A stretch of DNA of 50,832 bases from Burkholderiales bacterium (GCA_017880805.1 JADGRP010000074.1:1-50832), one strand, 5' to 3'; shown: positions 20,309 through 30,368, numbered from the stretch's first letter. The notes: a model not told the origin generated them from the sequence alone. Made by a program: numbers and translations.

Positions 20309-21250
20309 TCAGCGACCGCTCTGCGCGCGAAACTCGTCGTAGCGGCTCTTGATGGCGCCCGTCGCCAGGTAGGCCGGCGCGACCGCTTCCAGCGCGGTGG
20401 CCGCAAACCCGAATTTCGGGGGCATGCTGCCGTCGCAGACGCTGTCCTTCTCCATCGAGGCCAGGTTGTCACGGCTCATCAACGGGCCGGGCAGCCACTC
20501 CAGCACGCGTGCCTGCAACTGGGACAAACCGCGGCCGAGCGGCACGATCGGACGCTTGTATCCGGTCAGCTCTCCGACATAGGCGACCAACTCGCGCAGC
20601 GTGTAGACCCTGGGTCCGCACAAGCTGAAGCGTTGCTGAAGCGCCGCGTCGTCGTCGATAACCGCTTCGAACGCGCGCGCGACATCGCCGACGAACACCG
20701 GCTGAAACTTGGCCTTCGCGCACGCCAGCGGGATGAAAGGCGCGAGCCTCTCCAGGCTGGCGAACAGGTTCAGAAACGAATCTTCCCGACCGAAGATTAC
20801 CGACGGCCGGAAAATTGTCCACGCAAGACCCGAGGTCGCGACGAGCGCTTCGGCTTCGCCCTTGCTCCGCAAATATCGACTCGGCCCTTTCGGGTCGGCG
20901 TTGAGCGCGCTCATCTGAAGCAGGCGCGAAACGCCCGCCGCGCCGCAGGCGGCGACGAGCTTGCGCACGAGCTCGACATGAACGCGGTCGAATTCGCCGC
21001 GACGCGGCTCGTTCAGGATGCCGATGAGGTTGACGACCACCGACGCGCGCCGCGTCAACCGCGCAAGCACGGCTTCATCGTGTACGTCGGCCTCGACGAC
21101 GTCGACGGTCGGAAGCAGAATCAAATGTTTGGCGCGCTCGCGCTGCCGGGTCGGAACGATGACCCGCCGTCCGGAGGCGACCAGTCGCGCTACCAGGTGC
21201 CGGCCGACGAAGCCGCTGCCACCGAGCACCAGCGTCGCAGTGTCGCTCAT
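20309..21250 (-). CDS. NAD(P)-dependent epimerase, complex I NDUFA9-like subfamily
   Basis: MSDTATLVLGGSGFVGRHLVARLVASGRRVIVPTRQRERAKHL...VVNLIGILNEPRRGEFDRVHVELVRKL...TIFRPSVIFG; ATG overlaps the slt stop. Confidence 0.88.
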   Translation of the reverse strand: MSDTATLVLGGSGFVGRHLVARLVASGRRVIVPTRQRERAKHLILLPTVDVVEADVHDEAVLARLTRRASVVVNLIGILNEPRRGEFDRVHVELVRKLVAACGAAGVSRLLQMSALNADPKGPSRYLRSKGEAEALVATSGLAWTIFRPSVIFGREDSFLNLFASLERLAPFIPLACAKAKFQPVFVGDVARAFEAVIDDDAALQQRFSLCGPRVYTLRELVAYVGELTGYKRPIVPLGRGLSQLQARVLEWLPGPLMSRDNLASMEKDSVCDGSMPPKFGFAATALEAVAPAYLATGAIKSRYDEFRAQSGR

Positions 21251-23256
21251 GGCGAATCTTTCGTGCTGTTTCCCGAACGATCCGGCACATCCTCGACCAA
21301 TGTGCCGTTCGCGCCTCTGGGCGTCACCACGCCAAGGCGCTCGCGCAGCGCAACGTACGGAAGTCCGAGTTGCGCTTGATAGAACATCGCATTGGACAGG
21401 ACTTTTTTCACGTAGTCGCGCGTTTCGTTGAACGGGATGGTTTCGGCGTAGATCGCGCCTTCCATCGGCGCCGCACCGCGCCATGCTTGAGCGCGCCCGG
21501 GGCCCGCATTATACGCCGCGGTCGCGAGCACCGGCATGCCGTCGAGCCGAACGAGAACATAGTGAAGATAATAATTTCCCATCTGCGCATTGAGCTCGGG
21601 CCGATCGAGCGAGGTAACGCGATAGTCGGCGCGCCCGATCTGACGCGCGACCCAACGCGCCGTTGCCGGCATGAGCTGCATCAGCCCCACAGCGCCGGCG
21701 CTCGACATGATGTCGGCGACGAAACGGCTCTCCTGTCGGGCCAGCCCGAACGCCCATGCTTCATCGATCTGGTTGTCGCGCGCGGCGGCGCCGATCTCCG
21801 CTCGGTACGGCGTCGGATAACGAAGCGAAAAATCGTGCCGCCGCTGCGTGCGTTCAGCAGTGTTGATCGATCGGTCGTACAAGCCATTGCGGCGCGCAAC
21901 CTCGGCGGCAAGCAGCAAGCTGTCGTCGTCGAGCGTCCGCACGACATAGAACCATTCGCGCTGCGCTTCGGGACGCAGATCGAGCGCGGTCAGCCGGATG
22001 ACGCGCTGGACGTCGTCCCTCGCGCCGAACGCCGCCAGCGCGGACGCATCCGCCAGCAACGGTTCGCTCACCGGCATGACCGCCGCGCCGAGCGCTTCGG
22101 CGGCCAGAAATCCGTAGAAGTGATGCTCGGTGGCAAGGCTGCCGTAGAGCCGGGTCGCATCGTCGCCCTTGCCGGCAACCGCCAGCGCGCGCGCTTTCCA
22201 ATAGCGCCACGCCGGCTCCTGCGCCTGCTCTTCCGGCATTGCGTCAATCGCACGCGCGACGTCGTCCCAGGCGAGCACACGCAGCGCCGCGCGCACGTGC
22301 CATGCTTGCTGTTGGTCGTTTTGCGACGCTCCCTCGGCTTCGCGATACCAGGCGTTTGCCGACGGCAATAGCTGGCGCGCCGCGTTGTACGCGACGAGCA
22401 GATTGCCGTACCTGCGCTCGGGGTCCGGAACGCGCGAGCGCCATTTCGTCCATGCGTCGTGCGCCGATCCGGCGTCACTTCGAGCGGCGCGGTCCAGCGC
22501 GTAGAGAGCAAGCTCGCGGCCACCGCGGGACGCCCAGCGGAAATCGCCCTTGGCCAGCGCCTGCGCGGGATTTCGCTCGACACGGGCGACCTCTGGTTGC
22601 GGCGGCCGCTCGTTCGCAGGCAGCCAGTCCAGCAGCCGGACCGCCAGCCGGAACGTGCCTGCTTCGTGCGCCTGGCGGTAGCGCGTCCAGACGTCCTGAG
22701 ACGTGAGCTTGCCAAGCGCCAGGAGTGCCGCAAACAAAGGCTGACACGATTCCGGCTGCTCCTGTCCACTGAACCAAAGCGGCCGCGCCGAATCGAGCGC
22801 CGCGTCTCCGTCGCGGATGCGCTGCCACTGCATCGCATAACAAGCGAGCTCGGTATCGTCGCCGGCGCGCCCGGGGAACTCGGCCGCGAACAGCGTCCAT
22901 TGTCCGCGCTTGCCGAGCGATTTCAGCCATTCGACGCGCAGGCGATCGGCGAGCGGACCGCCTGCGCGGCGTGTCAGGAAGCTCCGGACGCGATCGGGAT
23001 CGGCATCGTCCAGCTTCAGCCGAAGCTGCCAGTATTCCACGTACGATTCGAGCAGATGACCCTTGAGCCTAGGAGCGAACTTGTCGAGCTTTGCTGCGTC
23101 GCCGGCATGGAATGCATCGCGCGCCATTGCAAAGTCGGCGTCGGTCGGCTCGGCGCGTGCGCCCTGCGCTGGAGCCAGAGACAAAGTCATCGTCAGCACC
23201 ATGAGAGCGCTGCAACCGGCAAAGTCGAGAAGCGAGCGAATACGCATCGTCGGCAT
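21247..23256 (-). CDS. slt: Soluble lytic murein transglycosylase
   Basis: 669 aa; C-terminal FGLARQESRFVADIMSSAGAVGLMQLMPATARWVARQIG, NAQMGNYYLHYVLVRLDGMPVLATAAYNAGPGRAQAW. Confidence 0.93.
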   Translation of the reverse strand: MPTMRIRSLLDFAGCSALMVLTMTLSLAPAQGARAEPTDADFAMARDAFHAGDAAKLDKFAPRLKGHLLESYVEYWQLRLKLDDADPDRVRSFLTRRAGGPLADRLRVEWLKSLGKRGQWTLFAAEFPGRAGDDTELACYAMQWQRIRDGDAALDSARPLWFSGQEQPESCQPLFAALLALGKLTSQDVWTRYRQAHEAGTFRLAVRLLDWLPANERPPQPEVARVERNPAQALAKGDFRWASRGGRELALYALDRAARSDAGSAHDAWTKWRSRVPDPERRYGNLLVAYNAARQLLPSANAWYREAEGASQNDQQQAWHVRAALRVLAWDDVARAIDAMPEEQAQEPAWRYWKARALAVAGKGDDATRLYGSLATEHHFYGFLAAEALGAAVMPVSEPLLADASALAAFGARDDVQRVIRLTALDLRPEAQREWFYVVRTLDDDSLLLAAEVARRNGLYDRSINTAERTQRRHDFSLRYPTPYRAEIGAAARDNQIDEAWAFGLARQESRFVADIMSSAGAVGLMQLMPATARWVARQIGRADYRVTSLDRPELNAQMGNYYLHYVLVRLDGMPVLATAAYNAGPGRAQAWRGAAPMEGAIYAETIPFNETRDYVKKVLSNAMFYQAQLGLPYVALRERLGVVTPRGANGTLVEDVPDRSGNSTKDSP

Positions 23257-23411
23257 TATCGCTCAGCATCGATAATTGTCATCGGCCGGAATGAATGCAT
23301 CGGACAGGCAATCGCCGAAAGTGTTCGTCGAATATGCCTCGACGTCGATGGTAAAATCTGCAACGTGGCGGGGCGGCGCGCCGGTCCGTTTGTTGGAATA
23401 TGCGAAGGACA

Positions 23412-23924
23412 ATGATGGCTCGACAGAAGAGTTCACCCCTGGTCGGCGTCGTGATGGGCAGCGACAGCGATTGGGAGATCATGGAGCATGCGGTTCTCCA
23501 ATTGACTGCCTTCGGTGTGCCGTATGAGGCGAAGGTCCTGTCGGCGCACCGAACGCCCGACGACGCGTTCGCATACGCCGGAAGCGCGGCGTCGCGCGGG
23601 CTCGCCTGCATCATCGCCGGTGCCGGCGGTGCCGCGCATCTGGCCGGAGTTCTTGCCGCGAAGACCATGTTGCCGGTGCTCGGCGTCCCGATGCCATCGA
23701 AGTATCTGCGCGGCGAGGATTCGCTGCTGTCGACCGTGCAGATGCCCAAGGGCATTCCGGTGGCGACTTTTGCGATTGGCGAGGCGGGGGCGGCCAACGC
23801 CGCGCTATTCGCCATCGCGTGGCTCGCGCGCAACGATCCGTCGCTAGCCGCCAAGCTCGCCGATTTCCGCGCCAGGCAAACCGCCACTGCGCGGGCGAAG
23901 ACGCTGCCACCAAAAAAGAAGTGA
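23412..23924 (+). CDS. purE: 5-(carboxyamino)imidazole ribonucleotide mutase
   Basis: [88 protein letters not shown]. Confidence 0.95.
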   Translation: MMARQKSSPLVGVVMGSDSDWEIMEHAVLQLTAFGVPYEAKVLSAHRTPDDAFAYAGSAASRGLACIIAGAGGAAHLAGVLAAKTMLPVLGVPMPSKYLRGEDSLLSTVQMPKGIPVATFAIGEAGAANAALFAIAWLARNDPSLAAKLADFRARQTATARAKTLPPKKK

Positions 23925-23980
23925 TATCGGCCGGGCTTGTCGAGAATTGCGAAATTGTGTGACGCTCGAATCCTCAATTT

Positions 23981-24068
23981 CGTCATTCCCGCTCATTTTG
24001 GTAACTGAGCGGGAATCCATTTTGCTTCAACGGTCAAAATGGGTCCCCGCTTTCGAGCGGGACGACGA
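23981..24068. repeat. REP/BOX-like intergenic inverted repeat
   Basis: Left CGTCATTCCCGCTC...GAGCGGGAATCCATTTTG; right CAAAATGGGTCCCCGC...GAGCGGGACGACG; the two halves are imperfect reverse complements and each contains its own hairpin. Confidence 0.8.
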
Positions 24069-24116
24069 GATATGAAGGAGGTGTCACCTATTTTGGTAAA
24101 TTCCCAGCAGGCCGGA

Positions 24117-24761
24117 TCACTTCCGTTTCGATGCGTCGCGCTCGGCGCCTGCCGGCAGGCTCGCGACACGCGTCATCTCGGCGTCGGTGAACTTGCAGCC
24201 CTGAGCAAGGTAGTCGGCGGCCATCGCGGTGGCGTCGGCGCCCCAGAAAAGTTCATCGCCGATAGTCAGCGTCGGGACGCCGAATACTCCGCGTGCGATC
24301 GCGTCGTCGGTATTTTTCCGCAGCGCGTCCTTGACCTCGGGAGAGGCGATGCGGATAGCCGCGTCCGGCACGTCGAGCTCGCTCATGAGCTCGGCCCATT
24401 CGATCGGCAGGTCTCCCAGACGCCCGTCGCGCCAGACAAAACGGAAGATGCGCCGCACCGTGGATGGCTCGCAATCCGCGGCGATCGCGAGCCGCAGCAG
24501 TGACAGCGGGTTGAACGGATGCACGGCAGGGAACTTGAGCGGAATGCCGAGTTTCGCCGCCTGCCACACCACGAAGCGGTAGGTAAAGCGGCGTTTGGCG
24601 GCGATCTCGGCGGGACCCTTGTGGCCGTGCGCCTTGAGCAAGCCCGCGAACAGCACCGGCCGGTAGCGGATCCTGATCGAGCGCTCGAGCATCGGCAGTT
24701 GCTCGCATTGCAGGTACGAGAACGGGGAGACGAAATCGAAATACCAGTCAGCGCTCGGCAC
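24117..24761 (-). CDS. 2-hydroxychromene-2-carboxylate isomerase / DsbA-family (kappa-GST-like) protein, copy 1
   Basis: VPSADWYFDFVSPFSYLQCEQLPMLER...KNTDDAIARGVFGVPTLTIGDELFWGADATAMAADYL; GTG start at 24761 preferred over 24803 because of the DUF1289 overlap. Confidence 0.85.
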   Translation of the reverse strand: MPSADWYFDFVSPFSYLQCEQLPMLERSIRIRYRPVLFAGLLKAHGHKGPAEIAAKRRFTYRFVVWQAAKLGIPLKFPAVHPFNPLSLLRLAIAADCEPSTVRRIFRFVWRDGRLGDLPIEWAELMSELDVPDAAIRIASPEVKDALRKNTDDAIARGVFGVPTLTIGDELFWGADATAMAADYLAQGCKFTDAEMTRVASLPAGAERDASKRK

Positions 24762-24990
24762 TGTCGTCCATCCGTTCCTCCATTCGGGCCTCGATCGCGG
24801 CACCTAAGTTCGATCGTCGAGCGTCGAGCGCGGCGATTACCTCGCGCTTTTCCGTGGCCGAGAAGTCGATCCACGCTGCAATCTCCTCCAGCGTACGGAA
24901 GCATCCGCCGCACAGGCCGGTAACCGAATCGATGATGCACACGCTGGTGCAAGGAGATGCGACGGCTGCGGAGGCAGAAGCTCGGTTCAT
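24748..24990 (-). CDS. DUF1289 domain-containing protein
   Basis: SPCTSVCIIDSVTGLCGGCFRTLEEIAAWIDFSATEKREVIAAL: conserved Cys pattern. Confidence 0.88.
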   Translation of the reverse strand: MNRASASAAVASPCTSVCIIDSVTGLCGGCFRTLEEIAAWIDFSATEKREVIAALDARRSNLGAAIEARMEERMDDSAER

Positions 24991-25913
24991 GACGGACTCG
25001 CGCTCGCCAGCGGCTCCTTGGCGTCGAGCGCACGCGCCACGCGCGACGCCGGACTACGTCCGAGAAAATCGCAGATGAAACGTCCGGCAATCCGCAATCC
25101 GGTCATATCGACACCGGTTTCGATATCCAGTCCGTTGAGCAGGTACAAAACGTCTTCGCTCGCCACATTGCCGGTCGCACCCCTGGCATACGGGCAGCCG
25201 CCGAGGCCGGCAACGGAGCTGTCGAACGTGGCGACGCCGAGCTCCATTGCGGCGTAAACGTTGGCAAGCGCCTGGCCATAGGTATCGTGAAAATGGCCCG
25301 CGAGCTCCGCGATGGGAACCGCCGCCGCGACAGTGTGCAAGAGCTGTTGCGTCTTGCCTGGAGTGCCGGTGCCTATGGTGTCGCCGAGCGATACCTCGTC
25401 GCATCCCATTGCTCTCAGCGCCGCCGCGACGTCGCGCACGCGCGACGGCTCGATATCGCCCTCGTACGGGCAGCCGAGAACGCAGGAAATATAGCCGCGA
25501 ACACGCACGCCGTGAGTCTTCGCCGCCGCGGCGACGGGTTTCGCGAGCTCCAGACTATCGGCGATGCTGCAGTTGATGTTCTTCCGGGAAAACGTTTCCG
25601 ACGCGGCGACGAACACCGCGACTTCGTCGCAGCCGGCAGCAAGCGCCGCCTCGAAGCCCTTCAGGTTCGGCGTTAGGACCGGATAACGCACGCCGTTCTT
25701 GCGTCGGATCCTCCCCATCACCTCGGCGTTGTCCGCCATTTGAGGCACCCATTTCGGCGAAACGAAGCTTGTCGCCTCGATTGCGGGCAGGCCGGCGTCG
25801 GTCAACCTGTCGATCAGTCCGACCTTGATCTCCGTGGGCACCGGCGACGTTTCGTTTTGCAGTCCGTCTCGTGGGCCGACTTCTACCATGGTGACGCGTT
25901 GCGGGAGTTTCAT
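24987..25913 (-). CDS. mvaB: Hydroxymethylglutaryl-CoA lyase
   Basis: MKLPQRVTMVEVGPRDGLQNETSPVPTEIKVGLIDRLTDAGLPAIEATSFVSPKWVPQMADNAEVM; GLGGCPYARGATGNVASEDVLYLL. Confidence 0.95.
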   Translation of the reverse strand: MKLPQRVTMVEVGPRDGLQNETSPVPTEIKVGLIDRLTDAGLPAIEATSFVSPKWVPQMADNAEVMGRIRRKNGVRYPVLTPNLKGFEAALAAGCDEVAVFVAASETFSRKNINCSIADSLELAKPVAAAAKTHGVRVRGYISCVLGCPYEGDIEPSRVRDVAAALRAMGCDEVSLGDTIGTGTPGKTQQLLHTVAAAVPIAELAGHFHDTYGQALANVYAAMELGVATFDSSVAGLGGCPYARGATGNVASEDVLYLLNGLDIETGVDMTGLRIAGRFICDFLGRSPASRVARALDAKEPLASASPS

Positions 25914-25918
25914 ATCGC

Positions 25919-26845
25919 CTAGTAAGAGCGTGCGCGGTCGACAACGCCGCTTACCGGCAATCCTGCCTCGAGTCGCCGGATCTTGGCGGCGATCTGGGCG
26001 ACGGATTCTTCGATCCGTGTCACCGCGGAGACGTGTGGAGTCACGGTGATGCACGGATGATGCCAGAAAGCGTGCGACGGCGGCAAAGGCTCCTCTTGAA
26101 AAACGTCGAGTGTGGCGCCGGAGAGTGCTCCCGAATCGATCAGCGCGAGCAGATCCTCGTCGACCAGCAACGCACCGCGTGAAACGTTGACGACATAGGC
26201 GCCCTTCGATAGTTGAGACAGCGTCGCGCGGTTGAGGATTCCGCGGGTCTCGGCGGTAAGCGGCAACATGCACACAAGTACGTGGCAACGACCGAGAAAC
26301 TCCTTCAGCTCGGCGGTGCCCGCGAAGCTCCGCACGTCTGGAATTTGTTTGCGCGATCGGCTCCAGCCGTCGACCGGAAACCCGAAAGCTGCCAATGCGG
26401 CCGCAACTACGACGCCGAGCGAGCCGATTCCCAATATGCCGACGCGAAAGCCGCTCTTGTCGAGGCGCCGCCGCGGCTGCCATGCGCCTTCACGCTGCGA
26501 TTGCGCGTAGACGTCGAATTCGCGGTAGCGGCGCAGCACCGCGTACGCGACGTACTCGACCATTTGTTCCGCCATTCCCGCGTCCACGAGCCGAATCAGC
26601 GGCACGTTTTCAAGGGACCGCGGCATCGACTCCAGGCCATCGACACCGGCGCCCAGATTGAAGATGGCTTTGACGCTGTCGAGTTTTGCGAACAACCCGG
26701 GCGGCGGCTTCCACACGAGCGCATAGTCGGCCGCGGTAGTGGTGTCGTCCGGCCAGGTGCCGATGCTGGTTTCGGGCATTGCGCGCGACAAGGCGTCGAC
26801 CCAGGCGGCACCGTTGCTGGCGGCCGTGTAAAACAAGAGCTTCAC
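25919..26845 (-). CDS. Glyoxylate/hydroxypyruvate reductase A-like D-2-hydroxyacid dehydrogenase
   Basis: VGILGIGSLGVVVAAALAAFGFPVDGWSRS; VCMLPLTAETRGILNRATLSQLSKGAYVVNVSRGALLVDEDLLALIDSGALSGATLDVFQEEPLP. Confidence 0.9.
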   Translation of the reverse strand: MKLLFYTAASNGAAWVDALSRAMPETSIGTWPDDTTTAADYALVWKPPPGLFAKLDSVKAIFNLGAGVDGLESMPRSLENVPLIRLVDAGMAEQMVEYVAYAVLRRYREFDVYAQSQREGAWQPRRRLDKSGFRVGILGIGSLGVVVAAALAAFGFPVDGWSRSRKQIPDVRSFAGTAELKEFLGRCHVLVCMLPLTAETRGILNRATLSQLSKGAYVVNVSRGALLVDEDLLALIDSGALSGATLDVFQEEPLPPSHAFWHHPCITVTPHVSAVTRIEESVAQIAAKIRRLEAGLPVSGVVDRARSY

Positions 26846-28893
26846 GCCGCGGACGCTGTCGCGTCGCTGGCACCGACATCGGTTGCGTCGACGTCTATAA
26901 GGTCCACGCCTTCGCTCACCTGATCGCCCTGGCGGTAGTGCACCGCGCTTACCGTCCCTCCCGCAGGCGCGGCGATCGTGTGCTCCATTTTCATCGCTTC
27001 AAGAATGATGAGCGGTGCGCCCTTTGCGACCGCGTCGCCGGCCTTGACCAGCACCGCCACGATCGTGCCCGACATCGGCGCGGTCAAGTGTCCGCCTCGA
27101 AGCTCGTCTACGGACGCGTGCGCAAGGGGATCGACAAGCAGGAATTTTTGCAGCTGCCCGTCGACGAACACGTAACGCTGGTCCCCAAGTGGCACCACGG
27201 TTGCGGAAAGTTGCACGCCATCGAGAGTGATCGCCATGCCGTCGGCGCGCCTGCTTGCGGTCGCCGTCAGATCTACGTCCACAGCGCCCGCGGCACCGGC
27301 GATACTGACCAGGATATCGCCTCCATTCGTCCGCAAGCGCACTTCGTGGGTCAGGCCAAGCGCTAAGTAGGTAAGCGAAATCGCGTGGCTGGCCGAGTTG
27401 AGCCACCACGGATCCGGATCGTGCCAAGGTGAAAAGCGGTCTTCGGAAGCCTGCGCTTGCTGCTGTGCCACCTCGACCAGCCGCAGGAATTCGCCTATTG
27501 CAGCGACCGCCAGAATCTGAGGCGAAGGTGCGGCGGGCGGTGCAAGTAGTTCTGCCTGGTGGCGAGCAATAAGTCCGGTATCCAGACGCGCGTTGGCGAA
27601 CGCTGGATGCGCGACAACGCGCTGCAGGAATGAAATATTGGTGGTCACTCCGGCGACCTGGTAACTCGCAAGCGAGCTTCGGAGCCGGCGCAGTGCGCTT
27701 GCGCGATCCTCTCCCCAGGCCACGAGCTTGGCGATCATGGGATCGTAGAACTGGCTGATCTCGTCGCCCGCGCGTACGCCGGTATCGATGCGAACGAATT
27801 CCGAGACGGGAGGCGCCGCCAGGTAAGCGATCCGTCCGATCGACGGCAGGAAGCCGCGTTCGGGATCCTCGGCGTAAATGCGCGCCTCGATGGCGTGTCC
27901 GTAAAAGTCCAGCGCCTCCTGCAGGAGCGGCAGCGGCTCGCCCGCGGCAACGCGCAACTGCCATTCCACGAGGTCGAGCCCGGTGATCATTTCGGTGACC
28001 GGATGCTCGACCTGCAGTCGCGTGTTCATCTCCATGAAGTGAAACAGCCCGGTCTTGTCGACGATGAACTCGACCGTTCCGGCACCGACGTATCCGATGG
28101 CCCGCGCCGCCGCCACCGCCGCGGAGCCCATTTCGTTTCGCCGCTCGCGCGTCATTCCCGGCGCAGGCGCCTCCTCGAGAACTTTCTGATGCCGTCGCTG
28201 AACCGAGCAGTCGCGTTCGAACAGATGCACGCAATGGCCATGCGTGTCCGCGAAAACCTGCATCTCGATGTGTCTTGGTTCATCCAGGTACTTTTCCAGC
28301 AGCATCTTGTCGTCGCCGAAGCCGGCTTTCGCCTCCCGTCGCGCCGAGGCCAGTGCCGCCGCAAAATCCGCACGCCGCTCGACGATGCGCATGCCCTTGC
28401 CGCCACCTCCGGCAGATGCCTTGATGAGCACCGGGTAGCCTACGCCGTCAGCCTCCCGGGCAAGCAGCGCATCGTCCTGGTCGGCGCCGTGATAGCCGGG
28501 CACGAGTCGCACCCCGGCTTTGAACATGATGCCTTTCGATTCGGATTTGGAGCCCATCGCACGAATGGCGGCTGGAGGCGGCCCGACAAAGACGAGCCCC
28601 GCCGCGGCCACCGCCGCGGCGAATGCTTCGTTCTCGGACAGGAAGCCGTAGCCGGGATGGATCGCCTGGGCGCCCGACGCCACGGCGATTTCGATAATTC
28701 GATCGCCGCGCAAATAACTCTCGCGCGGCACTGCCGGCCCAAGACGATGCGCTTCGTCGCATGCGCCGACGTGAAGCGCGCCGGCATCGACGTCCGAATA
28801 CACCGCGATGGTATGGATTCCCATGCGCCGCGCGGTGCGGGCGACGCGGCAGGCGATTTCGCCGCGATTGGCGATCAGGATACGGTCAAACAT
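26842..28893 (-). CDS. liuD: Methylcrotonyl-CoA/acyl-CoA carboxylase biotin-carboxylase/BCCP subunit
   Basis: MFDRILIANRGEIACRVARTARRMGIHTIAVYSDVDAGALHV; biotin motif ILEAMKMEHTIAAP; next to carboxyltransferase and hydratase genes. Confidence 0.92.
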   Translation of the reverse strand: MFDRILIANRGEIACRVARTARRMGIHTIAVYSDVDAGALHVGACDEAHRLGPAVPRESYLRGDRIIEIAVASGAQAIHPGYGFLSENEAFAAAVAAAGLVFVGPPPAAIRAMGSKSESKGIMFKAGVRLVPGYHGADQDDALLAREADGVGYPVLIKASAGGGGKGMRIVERRADFAAALASARREAKAGFGDDKMLLEKYLDEPRHIEMQVFADTHGHCVHLFERDCSVQRRHQKVLEEAPAPGMTRERRNEMGSAAVAAARAIGYVGAGTVEFIVDKTGLFHFMEMNTRLQVEHPVTEMITGLDLVEWQLRVAAGEPLPLLQEALDFYGHAIEARIYAEDPERGFLPSIGRIAYLAAPPVSEFVRIDTGVRAGDEISQFYDPMIAKLVAWGEDRASALRRLRSSLASYQVAGVTTNISFLQRVVAHPAFANARLDTGLIARHQAELLAPPAAPSPQILAVAAIGEFLRLVEVAQQQAQASEDRFSPWHDPDPWWLNSASHAISLTYLALGLTHEVRLRTNGGDILVSIAGAAGAVDVDLTATASRRADGMAITLDGVQLSATVVPLGDQRYVFVDGQLQKFLLVDPLAHASVDELRGGHLTAPMSGTIVAVLVKAGDAVAKGAPLIILEAMKMEHTIAAPAGGTVSAVHYRQGDQVSEGVDLIDVDATDVGASDATASAA

Positions 28894-29542
28894 CGGCCGA
28901 CTTTCCCGTCGCGGCCATACCGTTCGCGCCGGTGCCGCGCCATCCGTGCGATGCGCGCGAGATTCGCGCCGATACTGCGCGGATGAAATGCCACAACTTC
29001 GGCAGCAGCCACAGCGATGCGACGATGAGCATCGCCAGCACAATCAGCAGCGCGACCGGATGCGCGAGCGCGAGATAGAGCAGGATGCCGACCAGCAAAT
29101 CCTCGCCAAACGACGCCGCCCAGTTCGAAACCGGCTCGGGCGAGGTGTTGATCGCCAGTCGCGCGCCTGCCTTGGTGAAGTGACTACTGGTCGCGAGCGT
29201 TCCGCCGAGGATCGCTGAGGCCAGCATCCATGCGGGCGGCGAATCGCCGAAGACGCTTGCCGCAAGCACGGCACCCGCCGGAATGCGTATCAAGGTGTGC
29301 ACCAGATCCCAAACCGAATCGAAGCCAGGAATCTTGTCGGCGAAGAATTCCGCAGCGACCATGAAACCGGAAGCGCAAAGAACCAGCGGATGTGAGAGCA
29401 CGCGCAGATGCTCTGGAATTTCGAACCATCCCGCGTAACCAACGGCGCCGACGACAAACAGAACGGCATAGAGCCTTACGCCGCTGGCCCAGCCGAGCGC
29501 CGCGGCGAGCGCGATCAGTTGCAGGGTGTCGAGATGATCCAT
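28886..29542 (-). CDS. DUF4126 family membrane protein
   Basis: MDHLDTLQLIALAAALGWASGVRLYAVLFVVGAVGYAGWFEIPEHLRVLSHPLVL; several TM helices. Confidence 0.85.
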   Translation of the reverse strand: MDHLDTLQLIALAAALGWASGVRLYAVLFVVGAVGYAGWFEIPEHLRVLSHPLVLCASGFMVAAEFFADKIPGFDSVWDLVHTLIRIPAGAVLAASVFGDSPPAWMLASAILGGTLATSSHFTKAGARLAINTSPEPVSNWAASFGEDLLVGILLYLALAHPVALLIVLAMLIVASLWLLPKLWHFIRAVSARISRASHGWRGTGANGMAATGKSADV

Positions 29543-29555
29543 CGGTGTCGGCCGT

Positions 29556-30365
29556 TCAATTTTCCGGCGGAACCCAGGCGGGCTTGCGCTTGGCCAGGAA
29601 CGCGGCGACGCCCTCCTTGCCTTCGGGCGTGGCCCGCACGCGTGCGATACGTTTGGCGGTGTCACCGATCACGCCCTGGTCGATGGGGCGCTGCGCGACG
29701 GCGCGGATCAGCAGCTTCGCTTCCGACTGCGCCTGCGGACCGGCGTCGAGCAATGCCGCAACGACGCGGTCGACCGCGGCGTCGAGCTCCAACTCGGGTA
29801 CAAGCTCGTGCAGCAGGCCGAGGCGGCGCGCCTCGTCGGCCCCAAAGCGCTCCGCGGAAAGAAAATACCGCCGGGCGGCGCGCGCGCCGATCGCCTCGAT
29901 CACGTATGGGCTGATCGCGGCCGGAATCAGGCCGAGGCGCGTCTCCGACAGCGCGAATGTTGCGCCGGGCATGCCGATCGCGATATCGCAGCAGGCGACG
30001 AGGCCGACTCCTCCGCCATATGCGGCACCGTGCACTCGGGCGAGCGTCGGCTTCGACATGTTGTTCAATGCCGAGAGCATCGCGGCCAGGGCGTTGGCAT
30101 CGGCAAGATTCTCAGCGTACGAGAAGCCGGCCATCTTTTTCATCCAGTTGAGATCGGCCCCGGCGCAGAAGCTTGTTCCCCGGCCCTCGAGAACGAGCAC
30201 GCGAATGCTTGCATCGGCGTCGAACGTTCGCACGACGTGCGTCAGCTCCGCGATCAAGGTCTCGTCGAACGCGTTGTGAACGTCGGGCCGGTTGAGCGCG
30301 ACGCGTGCTACCGCACCGCTGACCACTACTTCAAGCGTCGAACAAGTGGCTGTGGGATCGGCCAT
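29556..30365 (-). CDS. liuC: Enoyl-CoA hydratase/isomerase, probable methylglutaconyl-CoA hydratase
   Basis: VLEGRGTSFCAGADLNWMKKMAGFSYAENLADANALAAML...PTLARVHGAAYGGGVGLVACCDIAIG. Confidence 0.9.
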   Translation of the reverse strand: MADPTATCSTLEVVVSGAVARVALNRPDVHNAFDETLIAELTHVVRTFDADASIRVLVLEGRGTSFCAGADLNWMKKMAGFSYAENLADANALAAMLSALNNMSKPTLARVHGAAYGGGVGLVACCDIAIGMPGATFALSETRLGLIPAAISPYVIEAIGARAARRYFLSAERFGADEARRLGLLHELVPELELDAAVDRVVAALLDAGPQAQSEAKLLIRAVAQRPIDQGVIGDTAKRIARVRATPEGKEGVAAFLAKRKPAWVPPEN

Positions 30366-30368
30366 GGC

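Noticed and set aside
24987-26483. 498-aa version of the HMG-CoA lyase ORF
   Set aside because: The N-terminal extension overlaps the hydroxyacid dehydrogenase gene out of frame and is basic/low complexity; the true start is at 25913
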